A stretch of DNA of 23,765 nt. Source: an uncultured bacterium (GTDB lineage Bacteria > Hydrogenedentota > Hydrogenedentia > Hydrogenedentales > CAILVY01). The stretch's first letter is position 1. Every line of letters starts with the position of its first letter. Positions 6,591 to 14,917 of the stretch are shown here, in pieces. The notes under the pieces are model-generated. The model was not told the DNA's origin. It searched no databases and worked only from the letters and a program-made list of their open reading frames with translations. The DNA is taken from NCBI GenBank assembly GCA_937951485.1, contig CALEDJ010000056.1, positions 1 through 23,765 of the forward strand, written 5' to 3'. The position numbers were made by a program, and so were the translations under genes.

Positions 6591-9053
6591 ATGCGGATAT
6601 GGAGTTCCTTTTGTGCGGCAATGCTTGTGCCGCATTGCCTTGCGATGGCGGAACCGGTCGGGGACCCGTGGCTGATCGTGGTGAGTGCGGCCCAGCAGGA
6701 TGACGAAGCGGTGCGTGTCGTGCTGGAGGATTTCCAGTCGGCCGCGGCGCAGTGCGGGTTGCTTGTCACAGTAACCTGTGACGAAACCGAAAACGCCGGC
6801 GGCAATACGGTTATTCTGGGCGATGCGACGCGCAATCGCCGGACCGCGCGGCTGGTGCAGGCGGGCGCATTGGCACTCCGGCCGGAGATTGATGCCGAAG
6901 GCCATGAAATCCGCACGATTGAACAATTCGGCGGGCGAACGCTTGTGGTGGCGGGGGGATCGGTGATTGGCGATGTCTATGGCCTCTATTGGGTGCTGGA
7001 CCGCCTGCGCGTGCACCGGCGCATTCCCGACATCAACCAAGTGCGCGAACCGGCGATGAAGGTGCGCCTGGCGGCCGCATGGGGCCGGCACGGGTTTGGC
7101 GGAAGCACCAGGGAGCAGATGCGCGTGGCCCTGCGGCACAGTTTCAACTGGGTGTCGGGACCGAACATCCTTGATCTCGTGCCGTGGAACGCCGAACCTG
7201 AGGCGACGAACAACGCGCAGCACCGCGAGGAAACGCGGGAATTGATCGCCTATGCCCACGCGCTGCACATGAAGTACTTCAGTTTTTCCAATGAATTCAC
7301 GTATCACCCCTCACTGCTCGAAGAAACCGGCGCAAGCCTCTCCCCCTGCGATCCGAAGTTCTGGGACGCGGTGCAGGAGAAGTTCCGCAAACTCTTCACC
7401 GCCCTGCCCGAACTGGACGGCATCGAGGTGTGCAACGATGACATCTCCGGATTCTGGGAACGCTACCGTCCCTTCGATCTGACGCGCGAGAACCGCGACT
7501 GCGACTGGTCCTACGTGAAGCGCTTCCACACCTTCGTGAAAAAGGTGCATGAGGTGGTCGTCGGCGAATTCGACAAAACCTACTTCCATTTCACGTGGGG
7601 CCTGCGCGACCACGAGGTCCATTGCCAGCCCGACGTGTTCCGGGAGATATTCACGGACGCCATCCCCACGAGAAACCTCTATCTCATCCCCAAAATCACG
7701 CGGGCCGACCGCTGGTGGCACCAGCCCTACAACGCCACCTTCAACCTGACGCCGCACGAGACGCTGGTGCTCTTCGAGACGATGAATTACTACGAAAGCG
7801 GGGCGTCCAACCTGTTCCCGACCTATTCCGGACAGTATTTCCAGCGGGGATTGCAAACCTTCCTGCTGCCCGAAGACGGCAATCTGCGCGGGGCGGCGGG
7901 CCTGGCGGGAACGCTCCGGGAAGGCTGGGACACGACGAGCGCCTATTGCTACGTGCTCTACCGGCTGATGTGGAACCCCAATGAATCCGCAGAGCAGATC
8001 GCCCGCGATTTCTGCGCCATTCACTTCGGCCCCGAGGCGGCGGAAGAAATGGCGGAAATCTACCTGCTCACGCCCTCGGCCTACAAATACGGCCTGCACA
8101 TCGAGCCGATTTCCTACGGCCAGTTCAATTCCTTCCTGCACATGCGCGTCGGCACCTTTCCGGCGGACGGCTACCCCGCCATTGACGGCGGCAAGGAACA
8201 CCTCGAATTCCTGCGCCGCATCTACCTGCGCTGCAAACCTTGGCAGACGGAGACCATGCGCGCCCTCGAACACGGCCGCGCCGTCGCGGCGGAGATGATG
8301 GACCGGTTCCAGCGCGTCAAGCCGCGCATCGCCGACCCCGACACCGCCGCAGACCTCGAAAACCGGCTGCGCATGACGCAGAACCTCATCCGCACAAATA
8401 TCGGCTATGTGGATACCCTCTTCGCCTGTTTCGATTACATGGACGCCCCGACCCCGGAACACCGCGCCGACCTCGCCCAATCTCACGAGAAATTCGCCAA
8501 AGCACGGGCGGATTTCATCAACACCCCGGGCTTCAACTATCAACTCTTCGGCGTGGACGTGCTGCTGCGGAACGCCGCCGCCGCGCTGGACAATCTCGAA
8601 GCGGCGCAGGCGCGCCTGGCGCGCATCCCGAACCGGCGCGAACTCGATGCGCTGATCGCGCGCCAACAGCAACGTTACCGCGAAGTGCTCGAAAGCCACC
8701 GCGACCAGGCGGTCCGCTTCGCCCGCTTCGAGATTCTCGTGGACGGACAGGACCTGCTCATCCTCTCCGGCGACCGGTTCCGCGTCGAACACCTCCGCTG
8801 GGACGCCGCGCAGGTGGCCGTGAGCGAAATCCTGAGCGATCTCCCGCGCGAGGCCGTCACCGTGATTCCCAAGGACATCGAATCGCGCCCCATGCACCCC
8901 TTCGTGCTCGAACAACCCGCGCTGGAAAACGATTATACGGCGCGCATCTATCTCGACGACCTCCCCGGCGGACACGGCTGGATGATTTTTGACCTCTACT
9001 ACGTCCCCCTGCCGCCCGACGCCCTCGGCCTGCAAGTACCCTGGGCCGAATAA
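6591..9053 (+). CDS. Exported GH67-like (alpha-glucuronidase-type architecture) protein
   Basis: About 820 residues. An N-terminal signal peptide is visible (MRIWSSFCAAMLVPHCLAMA, then EPVG). The next 130 residues form an alpha/beta domain with TVILGDATRNRR and GGSVIGDVYGLYWVLDRLRV, as in the N-terminal domain of GH67 and GH20-like glycosidases. A TIM-barrel-like middle has GIEVCNDDISGFWERY and YFHFTWGLRDHEV. The C-terminal helical part reads SAYCYVLYRLMWNPNESAEQ and then IARDFCAIHFG, close in pattern to the C-terminal domain of alpha-glucuronidases. The catalytic acids were not assigned, and DUF4838-type relatives are an alternative. Start choice: ATG 6591 fits the signal peptide, while GTG 6546 and ATG 6561 are also in frame and none has a convincing ribosome site. 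It likely acts in the periplasm or outside the cell on glycans. It is flanked on both sides by the same 25-bp repeat. Confidence 0.6.
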   Translation: MRIWSSFCAAMLVPHCLAMAEPVGDPWLIVVSAAQQDDEAVRVVLEDFQSAAAQCGLLVTVTCDETENAGGNTVILGDATRNRRTARLVQAGALALRPEIDAEGHEIRTIEQFGGRTLVVAGGSVIGDVYGLYWVLDRLRVHRRIPDINQVREPAMKVRLAAAWGRHGFGGSTREQMRVALRHSFNWVSGPNILDLVPWNAEPEATNNAQHREETRELIAYAHALHMKYFSFSNEFTYHPSLLEETGASLSPCDPKFWDAVQEKFRKLFTALPELDGIEVCNDDISGFWERYRPFDLTRENRDCDWSYVKRFHTFVKKVHEVVVGEFDKTYFHFTWGLRDHEVHCQPDVFREIFTDAIPTRNLYLIPKITRADRWWHQPYNATFNLTPHETLVLFETMNYYESGASNLFPTYSGQYFQRGLQTFLLPEDGNLRGAAGLAGTLREGWDTTSAYCYVLYRLMWNPNESAEQIARDFCAIHFGPEAAEEMAEIYLLTPSAYKYGLHIEPISYGQFNSFLHMRVGTFPADGYPAIDGGKEHLEFLRRIYLRCKPWQTETMRALEHGRAVAAEMMDRFQRVKPRIADPDTAADLENRLRMTQNLIRTNIGYVDTLFACFDYMDAPTPEHRADLAQSHEKFAKARADFINTPGFNYQLFGVDVLLRNAAAALDNLEAAQARLARIPNRRELDALIARQQQRYREVLESHRDQAVRFARFEILVDGQDLLILSGDRFRVEHLRWDAAQVAVSEILSDLPREAVTVIPKDIESRPMHPFVLEQPALENDYTARIYLDDLPGGHGWMIFDLYYVPLPPDALGLQVPWAE

Positions 9054-9080
9054 CCCGCAGTCCGTCCAACTTCTTCGCAG

Positions 9081-9145
9081 GTCGTTCACGCTTCCGCGTG
9101 CGGGCGTATCTGCATCCCCCGCATGCTGAAGCATGAACAACATAC
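9081..9145. repeat. Inverted REP-like pair (BIME-like element)
   Basis: The left unit (9081-9104) has stem CACGC-TTCC-GCGTG followed by CGGG. The right unit (9117-9145), read on the minus strand, has CATGC-TTCA-GCATG followed by CGGGG. The units match at about 20 of 24 positions, and the changed stem bases compensate each other (C-G against T-A). Two inverted palindromic units around a 12-base spacer are the layout of bacterial interspersed mosaic elements. The right unit contains the 25 bases shared with 6432-6456. Confidence 0.7.
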
Positions 9146-9299
9146 TGGTCCGACCCACTCCCCAATCCGACCCACTCTCCAAAACACTCCGGGGAAGACA
9201 CCCCCCCCCGGTCATATGCTATCCTTGAACGTGTGGCCGCAGGCCTCCCATACAACTGTCAACCCTGAACACAACCTTACAAAATGAGGAAAATCCCTG
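9146..9299. other. Upstream region of the fusion gene
   Basis: No gene. It contains two copies of CCGACCCACTC (near 9150 and 9168) and a run of nine C at 9201-9209, which is prone to sequencing error. TATGCT at 9215-9220 is a possible -10, but no good -35 was found. Confidence 0.35.
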
Positions 9300-12200
9300 G
9301 TGAAGCGCTTTGTCAGCACTGCGATCAAAGTATGTGTCACGGCAGGCTTGTTCGTCCTGTTGTTCTGGCCGGAATTTTTCGGATTGCGCCCGGACCTCTT
9401 CGGCGGCGTGAAACCCGCCGATGTCGTGCGGGAAGTGCGCGAGGCGCAGGCGCAGCATGTGGTGTTCTGGCTGACCTTCGCGCTGGTGGTGCGGTTGTCG
9501 GGCATGCTCTGCGGCGTACTGCGATGGCGTATCCTGTTGCGGGGACAGGGCTTGCAAATGCCGTTCTGGTACATGGTGCAGAGTTGGTTCGTGGGGCGGA
9601 CCATCGGGATTTTCCTGCCCGGCACCATCGGTCTTGACGGCTATCGCCTCTATGACTCCTCCCGCTATACCGGCGAAGTGATCAAATGCACGACGGTGAT
9701 CGCGGTGGAGAAACTGATCGGTTTCATCGCGCTTACCGGGCTGGTCTTCCTGACGCTGCCCTTCGGCCTTGGCATTCCGCACCTGCGCATCAATCCCGGG
9801 GTCCTGGCGGGCATACTCGCCGTGCTTGGCGCGGTGGTGGCGGCGTTTTTCCTGCTGCTCCTCAATCCGCGGGTGATCCAGGTGCTGGTAGCGGTGCTGC
9901 CCACGCCCGCGGTCGTGCGGGGGAAACTGGACAAATTGGGCGCGGCGGCCACGGCCTACAGCGGCAACCGTGGCGCGCTGCTGCTTGCGGTGTTCTATGG
10001 CCTGATGGTCCATCTGGCGGCGTGCATCATGTATTTCGGCACGATGATGGCCATTCGCGCCTCAAATACCAGCCTTTTCGACATCCTTTTCGCCAGCCCG
10101 CTGATGATCTACGGCACCGTGATTGGCCCCTCCATCGGCGGCGAAGGCATCCGCGAAATCGTGTTTGTCACCCTCTTGGGCGGCAAAAGCGGCGCGGCCA
10201 CGGCGGTGACCTTCGCGCACCTCGGCTGGTGGGTCGGCGATGTGGTGCCGTTCCTGGTCGGCCTGCCGATACTGGCCTTGCGCAAACGGCCCAGCCGGGC
10301 GCAACTCACCAGCGCTCTGGCCAGCGCCCAGCAACAGGCGGCGGGCGCGCCCGCGAAGGATTACCTCCATCTGGGCGCGGAGACCGTGGCGCGGTACCGC
10401 GCGGCGATTTTCGGCAGCGCGGCGGCGGGACTGATTGCCGGCCTGATCGCCGGCGCCATCGTCGGCCTTGGCGAATCCTTCTGGCTCCACCGGATGCTGG
10501 GCGGCCTTACGGAACCGAGTTGCTTCACCTGGGGGCCGCTGGTCTATGGCGTGCTGTTTGCCGCACTCGGCCTGGGCATCGCGGGCGCCCTGATTTTCCT
10601 TTTCCTCCTGCTGGACCGCTTTGCGCCGTGGCCCGCGACCTTTGCCTTGTGCCTCGGCGGGACCCTGGGCGCAGGCGGGCTGGTTATCGGCCTGTGGCGC
10701 GTCCAGCGCGATATTGTAAGCCGCCTCCCGGTGGACGCGCGCGCCGGCCTGGCGCCCTATGTCCAGACCGCGATCGTGGCCGCGCTCGCAGCGTTGATCG
10801 CCGCCGTGGCGGCCTTTGTGGTCGCGCGCGCCGCGCGCGGCGCAGCGGGCCGCAGGTCGCCGGTCGCGCTTATCGCCATGGGGATTGCCGCATACCTGCT
10901 GCTTGTCGCAGGCGGCGCGGCCTTCGGCCGCATCAATGCGCCCGCCGCGACACGGCCTGAATTTGCGCCCAGGTCTGATGTGTCCGGACCCAATATCATC
11001 CTGGTGGCCATTGACGCGCTCCGCGCGGACGTGCTGCGGACCTACGAACCCAACGCCCGGGCCGAGACGCCCGCGCTGAACGCTTTCATCCGGGACAGTG
11101 TGCTGTACCCGCACAGTTTCTCGCAGGCGTCGTGGACCAAGCCCGCCTTCGCGACTATATTCACCGGATTGCATCCCGAAGCGCACGGGGCCACCGGGAA
11201 GGCATCGGTGTTGCCTCGGGGCATCGAAACCCTCGCCGGTCTGCTGGCCGAAGGCGGGTACTACGCCAAGGGCCTGTCCAACAACCCCAACACCACCGCC
11301 GTATTCGGCTTTGATCAGGGGTTCACGGACTACACCGACCTGAAGCCGCGACTGTATTTCTTCGCCGGGCCTTCCGCCGCGCGCCTCTCCATGTACGAGG
11401 TGCTGCGCAAGGGACGGCAGCGCATCGCGCAGCGCCTCAGTTTCCTGCCGGGCATCGGCGGCCTGAACATATATGATTTCTACCAGCCCGCCGAGGCCGT
11501 CACGCGCGAAGCGCTCGCCTGGATTGATTCCGGAGCCGCGCCCGCCGGTGCGCCGTTCTACCTCTATCTGCATTACATGGACACCCACGATCCCTTCATG
11601 CAGCACGACCAACCCGGTGTGGGCTATGCCCGCTCCGTTCTGAGAGAAAACGTGGACCCCGCGCTGGAAGCCCCCATGCGCGAAGCCTACGACAGCGAAG
11701 TCGAATATCTGGACCGCCATCTCGGCGCGTTGTTCCAGGGGCTGAAAGACAGGGGCCTCTACGACGACGCCCTGATCGTCTTTACATCGGACCACGGCGA
11801 GGAATTCTACGACCATGAGGGATGGTGGCACGGATACACGCTCTATGAGGAAATGCTGCATGTGCCGCTGATCATCAAACTCCCCGGAAACCAACATGCC
11901 GGACTGCGTCAGGAAGGCATCGCGCGGCATGTGGACCTCGCCCCCACCATGCTCCACTTCGCGGGACTGCCCAAGGGCGAGAAAATGGAAGGCATCTCCC
12001 TGTTCGGGCCGGACAACGCGCCCGCCAACCATGTCACCGCGTTTTCCTTCGCGCACAATGACTTTGAGGGCAATCTGCTCCGCGCCGTCCGCGCACTCGA
12101 TGCAAAACTCATCCACGCCGAAGCGGTACGCACGCGGGACCTGGCCCCCGTGGAACTGTACGACATCCTCAAAGACCCCGGCGAGCGGGTCAATCTCGCC

Positions 12201-12356
12201 GAAGACCCGGCGCAGGCCGATCGCCGCGCCGCGCTCGAAGGCGTTCTCGAACAGCACCGGCAGGGTCTGCCCATCGCCGAACGCGACACCACGCTCGAAG
12301 CCCCCATGTCCCGCGACCTCGAGGATCAACTCCGCTCCCTCGGATACCTGGAATAG
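9300..12356 (+). CDS. Membrane fusion protein: LPG-synthase-type flippase-like domain plus sulfatase-fold domain
   Basis: A 1018-residue polytopic membrane protein. Residues 1-330 resemble the UPF0104/lysylphosphatidylglycerol-synthase transmembrane domain, with the signature GRTIGIFLPGTIGLDGYRLYD then VEKLIGFIAL and several hydrophobic helices. Residues about 360-555 add further membrane segments. Residues 565-1018 are a sulfatase/alkaline-phosphatase fold: NIILVAIDALRAD with metal ligand D572, SWTKPAFATIFTGLHPEAHG, TSDHGEEFYDHE with D831 and H832, and H844. The sulfatase C/S-x-P-x-R motif is absent; T613 in S-W-T-K-P occupies the nucleophile place. A formylglycine sulfatase is therefore unlikely and a phospho-transferase or -hydrolase more likely. 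The start is GTG at 9300, with GAGGA nine bases upstream. The C-terminus is QLRSLGYLE. It probably modifies or moves a lipid-linked envelope component; the substrate is unknown. Confidence 0.8.
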   Translation: MKRFVSTAIKVCVTAGLFVLLFWPEFFGLRPDLFGGVKPADVVREVREAQAQHVVFWLTFALVVRLSGMLCGVLRWRILLRGQGLQMPFWYMVQSWFVGRTIGIFLPGTIGLDGYRLYDSSRYTGEVIKCTTVIAVEKLIGFIALTGLVFLTLPFGLGIPHLRINPGVLAGILAVLGAVVAAFFLLLLNPRVIQVLVAVLPTPAVVRGKLDKLGAAATAYSGNRGALLLAVFYGLMVHLAACIMYFGTMMAIRASNTSLFDILFASPLMIYGTVIGPSIGGEGIREIVFVTLLGGKSGAATAVTFAHLGWWVGDVVPFLVGLPILALRKRPSRAQLTSALASAQQQAAGAPAKDYLHLGAETVARYRAAIFGSAAAGLIAGLIAGAIVGLGESFWLHRMLGGLTEPSCFTWGPLVYGVLFAALGLGIAGALIFLFLLLDRFAPWPATFALCLGGTLGAGGLVIGLWRVQRDIVSRLPVDARAGLAPYVQTAIVAALAALIAAVAAFVVARAARGAAGRRSPVALIAMGIAAYLLLVAGGAAFGRINAPAATRPEFAPRSDVSGPNIILVAIDALRADVLRTYEPNARAETPALNAFIRDSVLYPHSFSQASWTKPAFATIFTGLHPEAHGATGKASVLPRGIETLAGLLAEGGYYAKGLSNNPNTTAVFGFDQGFTDYTDLKPRLYFFAGPSAARLSMYEVLRKGRQRIAQRLSFLPGIGGLNIYDFYQPAEAVTREALAWIDSGAAPAGAPFYLYLHYMDTHDPFMQHDQPGVGYARSVLRENVDPALEAPMREAYDSEVEYLDRHLGALFQGLKDRGLYDDALIVFTSDHGEEFYDHEGWWHGYTLYEEMLHVPLIIKLPGNQHAGLRQEGIARHVDLAPTMLHFAGLPKGEKMEGISLFGPDNAPANHVTAFSFAHNDFEGNLLRAVRALDAKLIHAEAVRTRDLAPVELYDILKDPGERVNLAEDPAQADRRAALEGVLEQHRQGLPIAERDTTLEAPMSRDLEDQLRSLGYLE

Positions 12357-12366
12357 GAGGCTATGC

Positions 12367-12861
12367 TCACGGCGCGCCGCCCGGGAGGCAGGGCCGGGGA
12401 TCCACGGCGATGCCGTTGCGTCGGACCTCATAGTGAAGATGCGGGCCGGTGGCGTTGCCGCTTTGCCCAACCCTGCCGATGACCTGCCCGCGCTGAACCG
12501 TGTCGCCCGCGCGGACGCGCCGATCGCTCAGATGCGCGTACAACGTCTCGAAACCGCCCCCGTGGTCCAGATGCACAATTTGCCCATAATCGCGCTGAAC
12601 CCCGGAAAAGACCACGCGACCGTTGGCCGTGGCATGCACAGGTGTACCGAACGGGACGACGATGTCAATGCCCTGGTGACGGCGCGCGCCGCGCGGCGCG
12701 CCGAAGGGGGATGAAATCACCGCACCGGAATGCTGCACCGGCCAGATGGCGGGGATGTGGAGGTTGCGGAACCCGTCGTGCCTGAGCGGCGGCTCGCGCC
12801 GCGCCCGGGCGCACCCGCTGCCCGCCGCGATGACTGCCGCGACGCAACACGCTATACACAC
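12367..12861 (-). CDS. M23 peptidase (LytM/lysostaphin-like), probable lipoprotein
   Basis: A 164-residue murein endopeptidase-type protein. The zinc site is complete: H62 and D66 in HQGIDI, H110 in LYAHLS, H141 and H143 in PHLHYE. The N-terminus is hydrophobic and ends in AAGSGC, giving a possible lipid-anchored Cys17, so attachment to an envelope membrane facing peptidoglycan is likely. The start is doubtful. GTG 12861 is the only usual start codon in frame and gives no positive N-region, whereas the frame stays open upstream through RRIV to the permease stop, with no ATG, GTG or TTG. A CTG near 12885 would restore a charged N-region. The gene lies 108 bases after the permease in the same frame. 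Its stop is only 10 bases from the stop of the convergent fusion gene. Confidence 0.8.
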   Translation of the reverse strand: MCIACCVAAVIAAGSGCARARREPPLRHDGFRNLHIPAIWPVQHSGAVISSPFGAPRGARRHQGIDIVVPFGTPVHATANGRVVFSGVQRDYGQIVHLDHGGGFETLYAHLSDRRVRAGDTVQRGQVIGRVGQSGNATGPHLHYEVRRNGIAVDPRPCLPGGAP

Positions 12862-12969
12862 AATTCGGCGCGCAACCCCACCGAGCAGCGCCGATACCGT
12901 GCGTTTTTGATGGATGCTGATGACAAAACCTCTTGCCGTTGCCGCCGAACGCGGCGCGCCGCGCGCGGA

Positions 12970-14670
12970 TCACCGCGCGCGCGTTTCCTCATAGCGGATG
13001 TACCAGTAGGTGCCGCTGATGAAGTAGGTCAGCGTGGGCCAGATCAAAAGGGATTTGAACAGCGCAAACCGCTGATCAAAGCCTTCCATGCCCATGGCGA
13101 AAATCCACAAGGGCCATCCGATACACACAATCAGCGACGCGAGCGCCAGCGCGCCGGAGACATAAAAATCAAATCCCGGCGCGCGTCGTTCGCCAGCCGT
13201 CTGCGCCGGCGTTGCCTTTGCGGGGGCCGCCGCTGCTTCGAGTTCCGGCAGTTCCTCGCGCGCGCCGGCCACCGCCGCAAACGCGATATACAGCACCGTG
13301 GTCACCACCCATACCGGCACGAACAGGAAAAACAGGTGCAGCGCGCCTGTCTGCTCAAGCGTCAGTGCCATCGCTATGGCGATGCCCCAACTGGCCAGTG
13401 CGGGCCAACTCACCACAAGTTTCTTCCGGGATACCCAGTATTGCGTGAAGCCGATCTTCGGAAAAATCCAGTGCTCTGTGAACACAATCGCGCCGACCGG
13501 CGCCAGCAGCAGTCCGTAGTAGCCCACAAAATCAAGCAGTTTGGTGAACACAAACGGGAAACACGCAATCGCCGTCGTGGCCGCGCCCACGAACAGCGTC
13601 ACCAGCCATCGCGGCCAGCCCGGCGTCACCGCCTGCAAGGCCAGCCCCGCACGGTACAGCGTCGGGTTCGACGTGGTCCATCCCGCGATCACCACCGCGA
13701 GAATCCCCGCCACGCCCAGGGCGTTCATGGCCACTTCGCCCGCGTCCAACTGGGTCAGGCTCGTTTGCAGCGCCACTGCTGCCGCCGCGCCCATCACCCC
13801 CGCGCAAATCCACGCCAGAAAATGCCCCAGAAACATCCCGAACGCCGAGTAGAGACCGTAGGACGCCCGTTTCGCGTAGCGCAGGATCGCCATGTCGGAG
13901 AGGCCGCCGTGCATGGCCAGGTTGCATATCCAGGCGAAGGCCGCCACATGCCACACGCTGATCGGGTCTCCCCCGGCCAGCGGCGTGCCGGTCCAGATAC
14001 GCAGATTCGCAAGGGTCCAGAAATCGCGGAGGGAATGCACCGACATCACCTCGGGGGTATTCGCCGCCAGGAATGGCAGCGTCGCCAGCGCGCCCGCAAT
14101 GAACATAAGAAACATCCAGGGCGCGCAGACTTCGGCGAACTGCGCCAGGCGTTTGAAGCCGAGAATCGCCAGCGTCACCACCACCGCACCCACAACGATC
14201 ACCACCAGCACAAAGCGGATGTCTTCCGGGTACCACTGCGTCTGCGGCGGAATCCCGAACGGTATCCGCACCGCCGAGGCCGACACGGTGATCATGCACC
14301 CCGCCAGAATGCAGAACAGGAAAGCATTGAGCACATTGTAGATGGTTGTCGTGGCGGGGCCTGCGACCTTTCGCAGATACCAGTACAGCGTCAGGCGCGT
14401 TCGCACCGCAATGGGCGCGCAGACAAAAGTCCAGGTTAGCACCGCCAGCAGATTGCCCACGATCAAGCCGACGAAGATATCAAAGGCCGACGCGCCCCAT
14501 GTCACGAACAGCGCGCCGATGACAAACTCCGTGCCCGCGACATGCTCCCCCGCATAGACCCCCGCAAAATGCCGTCCCGGCTGCAACTGGTCTTCGGAGA
14601 CCGGCTCCCGCTCGAACTCATACAGGCGGTCCAGCGCCTCGATGACATTCAGGTCCTTCTCCCCGCTCAC
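12970..14670 (-). CDS. NCS1-family permease (purine/cytosine/allantoin type)
   Basis: A 566-residue integral inner-membrane transporter with about 12 hydrophobic helices. The family is shown by GTEFVIGALFVTWGASAFD near the N-terminus and by W331 within GWTTSNPTLYRAGLALQAV (about residues 330-349), the NCS1 nucleobase-cation symporter pattern. A long hydrophilic stretch rich in Ala, Glu and Pro (about LPELEAAAAPAKATPAQTAG) precedes the last two helices. GTG 14670 is chosen as start because AGGAGG at 14684-14679 is spaced eight bases from it; the upstream in-frame ATG at 14691 overlaps that site and would have none. It probably imports a nucleobase or related nitrogen compound with Na+ or H+, but the solute cannot be named. 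It may be cotranscribed with the downstream M23 gene. Confidence 0.82.
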   Translation of the reverse strand: MSGEKDLNVIEALDRLYEFEREPVSEDQLQPGRHFAGVYAGEHVAGTEFVIGALFVTWGASAFDIFVGLIVGNLLAVLTWTFVCAPIAVRTRLTLYWYLRKVAGPATTTIYNVLNAFLFCILAGCMITVSASAVRIPFGIPPQTQWYPEDIRFVLVVIVVGAVVVTLAILGFKRLAQFAEVCAPWMFLMFIAGALATLPFLAANTPEVMSVHSLRDFWTLANLRIWTGTPLAGGDPISVWHVAAFAWICNLAMHGGLSDMAILRYAKRASYGLYSAFGMFLGHFLAWICAGVMGAAAAVALQTSLTQLDAGEVAMNALGVAGILAVVIAGWTTSNPTLYRAGLALQAVTPGWPRWLVTLFVGAATTAIACFPFVFTKLLDFVGYYGLLLAPVGAIVFTEHWIFPKIGFTQYWVSRKKLVVSWPALASWGIAIAMALTLEQTGALHLFFLFVPVWVVTTVLYIAFAAVAGAREELPELEAAAAPAKATPAQTAGERRAPGFDFYVSGALALASLIVCIGWPLWIFAMGMEGFDQRFALFKSLLIWPTLTYFISGTYWYIRYEETRAR

Positions 14671-14742
14671 AATCCAACCCTCCTGCCGCATTCAAGAACC
14701 CATGCCCGCGCCCCAGTCGCGCGTATGGTCATTCACAATAGG

Positions 14743-14758
14743 ACGCCGCCTTCGGCGT
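14743..14758. repeat. Small hairpin upstream of the permease
   Basis: ACGCCG-CCTT-CGGCGT, a six-base-pair perfect stem, about 75 bases before the permease start on the minus strand. Function unknown; no promoter of good quality was found beside it. Confidence 0.3.
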
Positions 14759-14871
14759 GTCAAATTCCTGGCGTGGCCGCACGCGCTTTACCGCCGTGCG
14801 CGCCGGTTGTTGACGGGACGAAGTTCCTTTGTAAACGCCATGGACGTGATGGACTTTCCCATCCTTGGAAC

Positions 14872-14889
14872 TCCGGCTTGTCAGCCGGA
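14872..14889 (-). terminator. Hairpin after the DUF6807 gene
   Basis: TCCGGCT-TGTC-AGCCGGA is a perfect seven-base-pair stem, 28 bases beyond the TAA of the DUF6807 gene. No T-run follows on the minus strand, so it could be a factor-assisted terminator, an RNA-stabilising hairpin or a dispersed palindrome. Confidence 0.4.
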
Positions 14890-14917
14890 CGGGCACACCG
14901 GAAATGCGCCGCAGGCG

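Noticed and set aside
7311-9215. 634-codon open frame antisense to the GH67-like gene
   Set aside because: Shadow frame; its start lies in the REP-like repeat region and its sequence has no domain pattern.
10062-12470. 802-codon open frame antisense to the membrane-sulfatase fusion
   Set aside because: Shadow of a well-supported gene; the composition is the reverse-complement image of its codons and no motif is visible.
12363-12485. ATG with AGGAGG just upstream after the fusion gene stop
   Set aside because: Spacing is only two bases, the product is a short Arg-rich peptide and it is antisense to the M23 zinc-site region.
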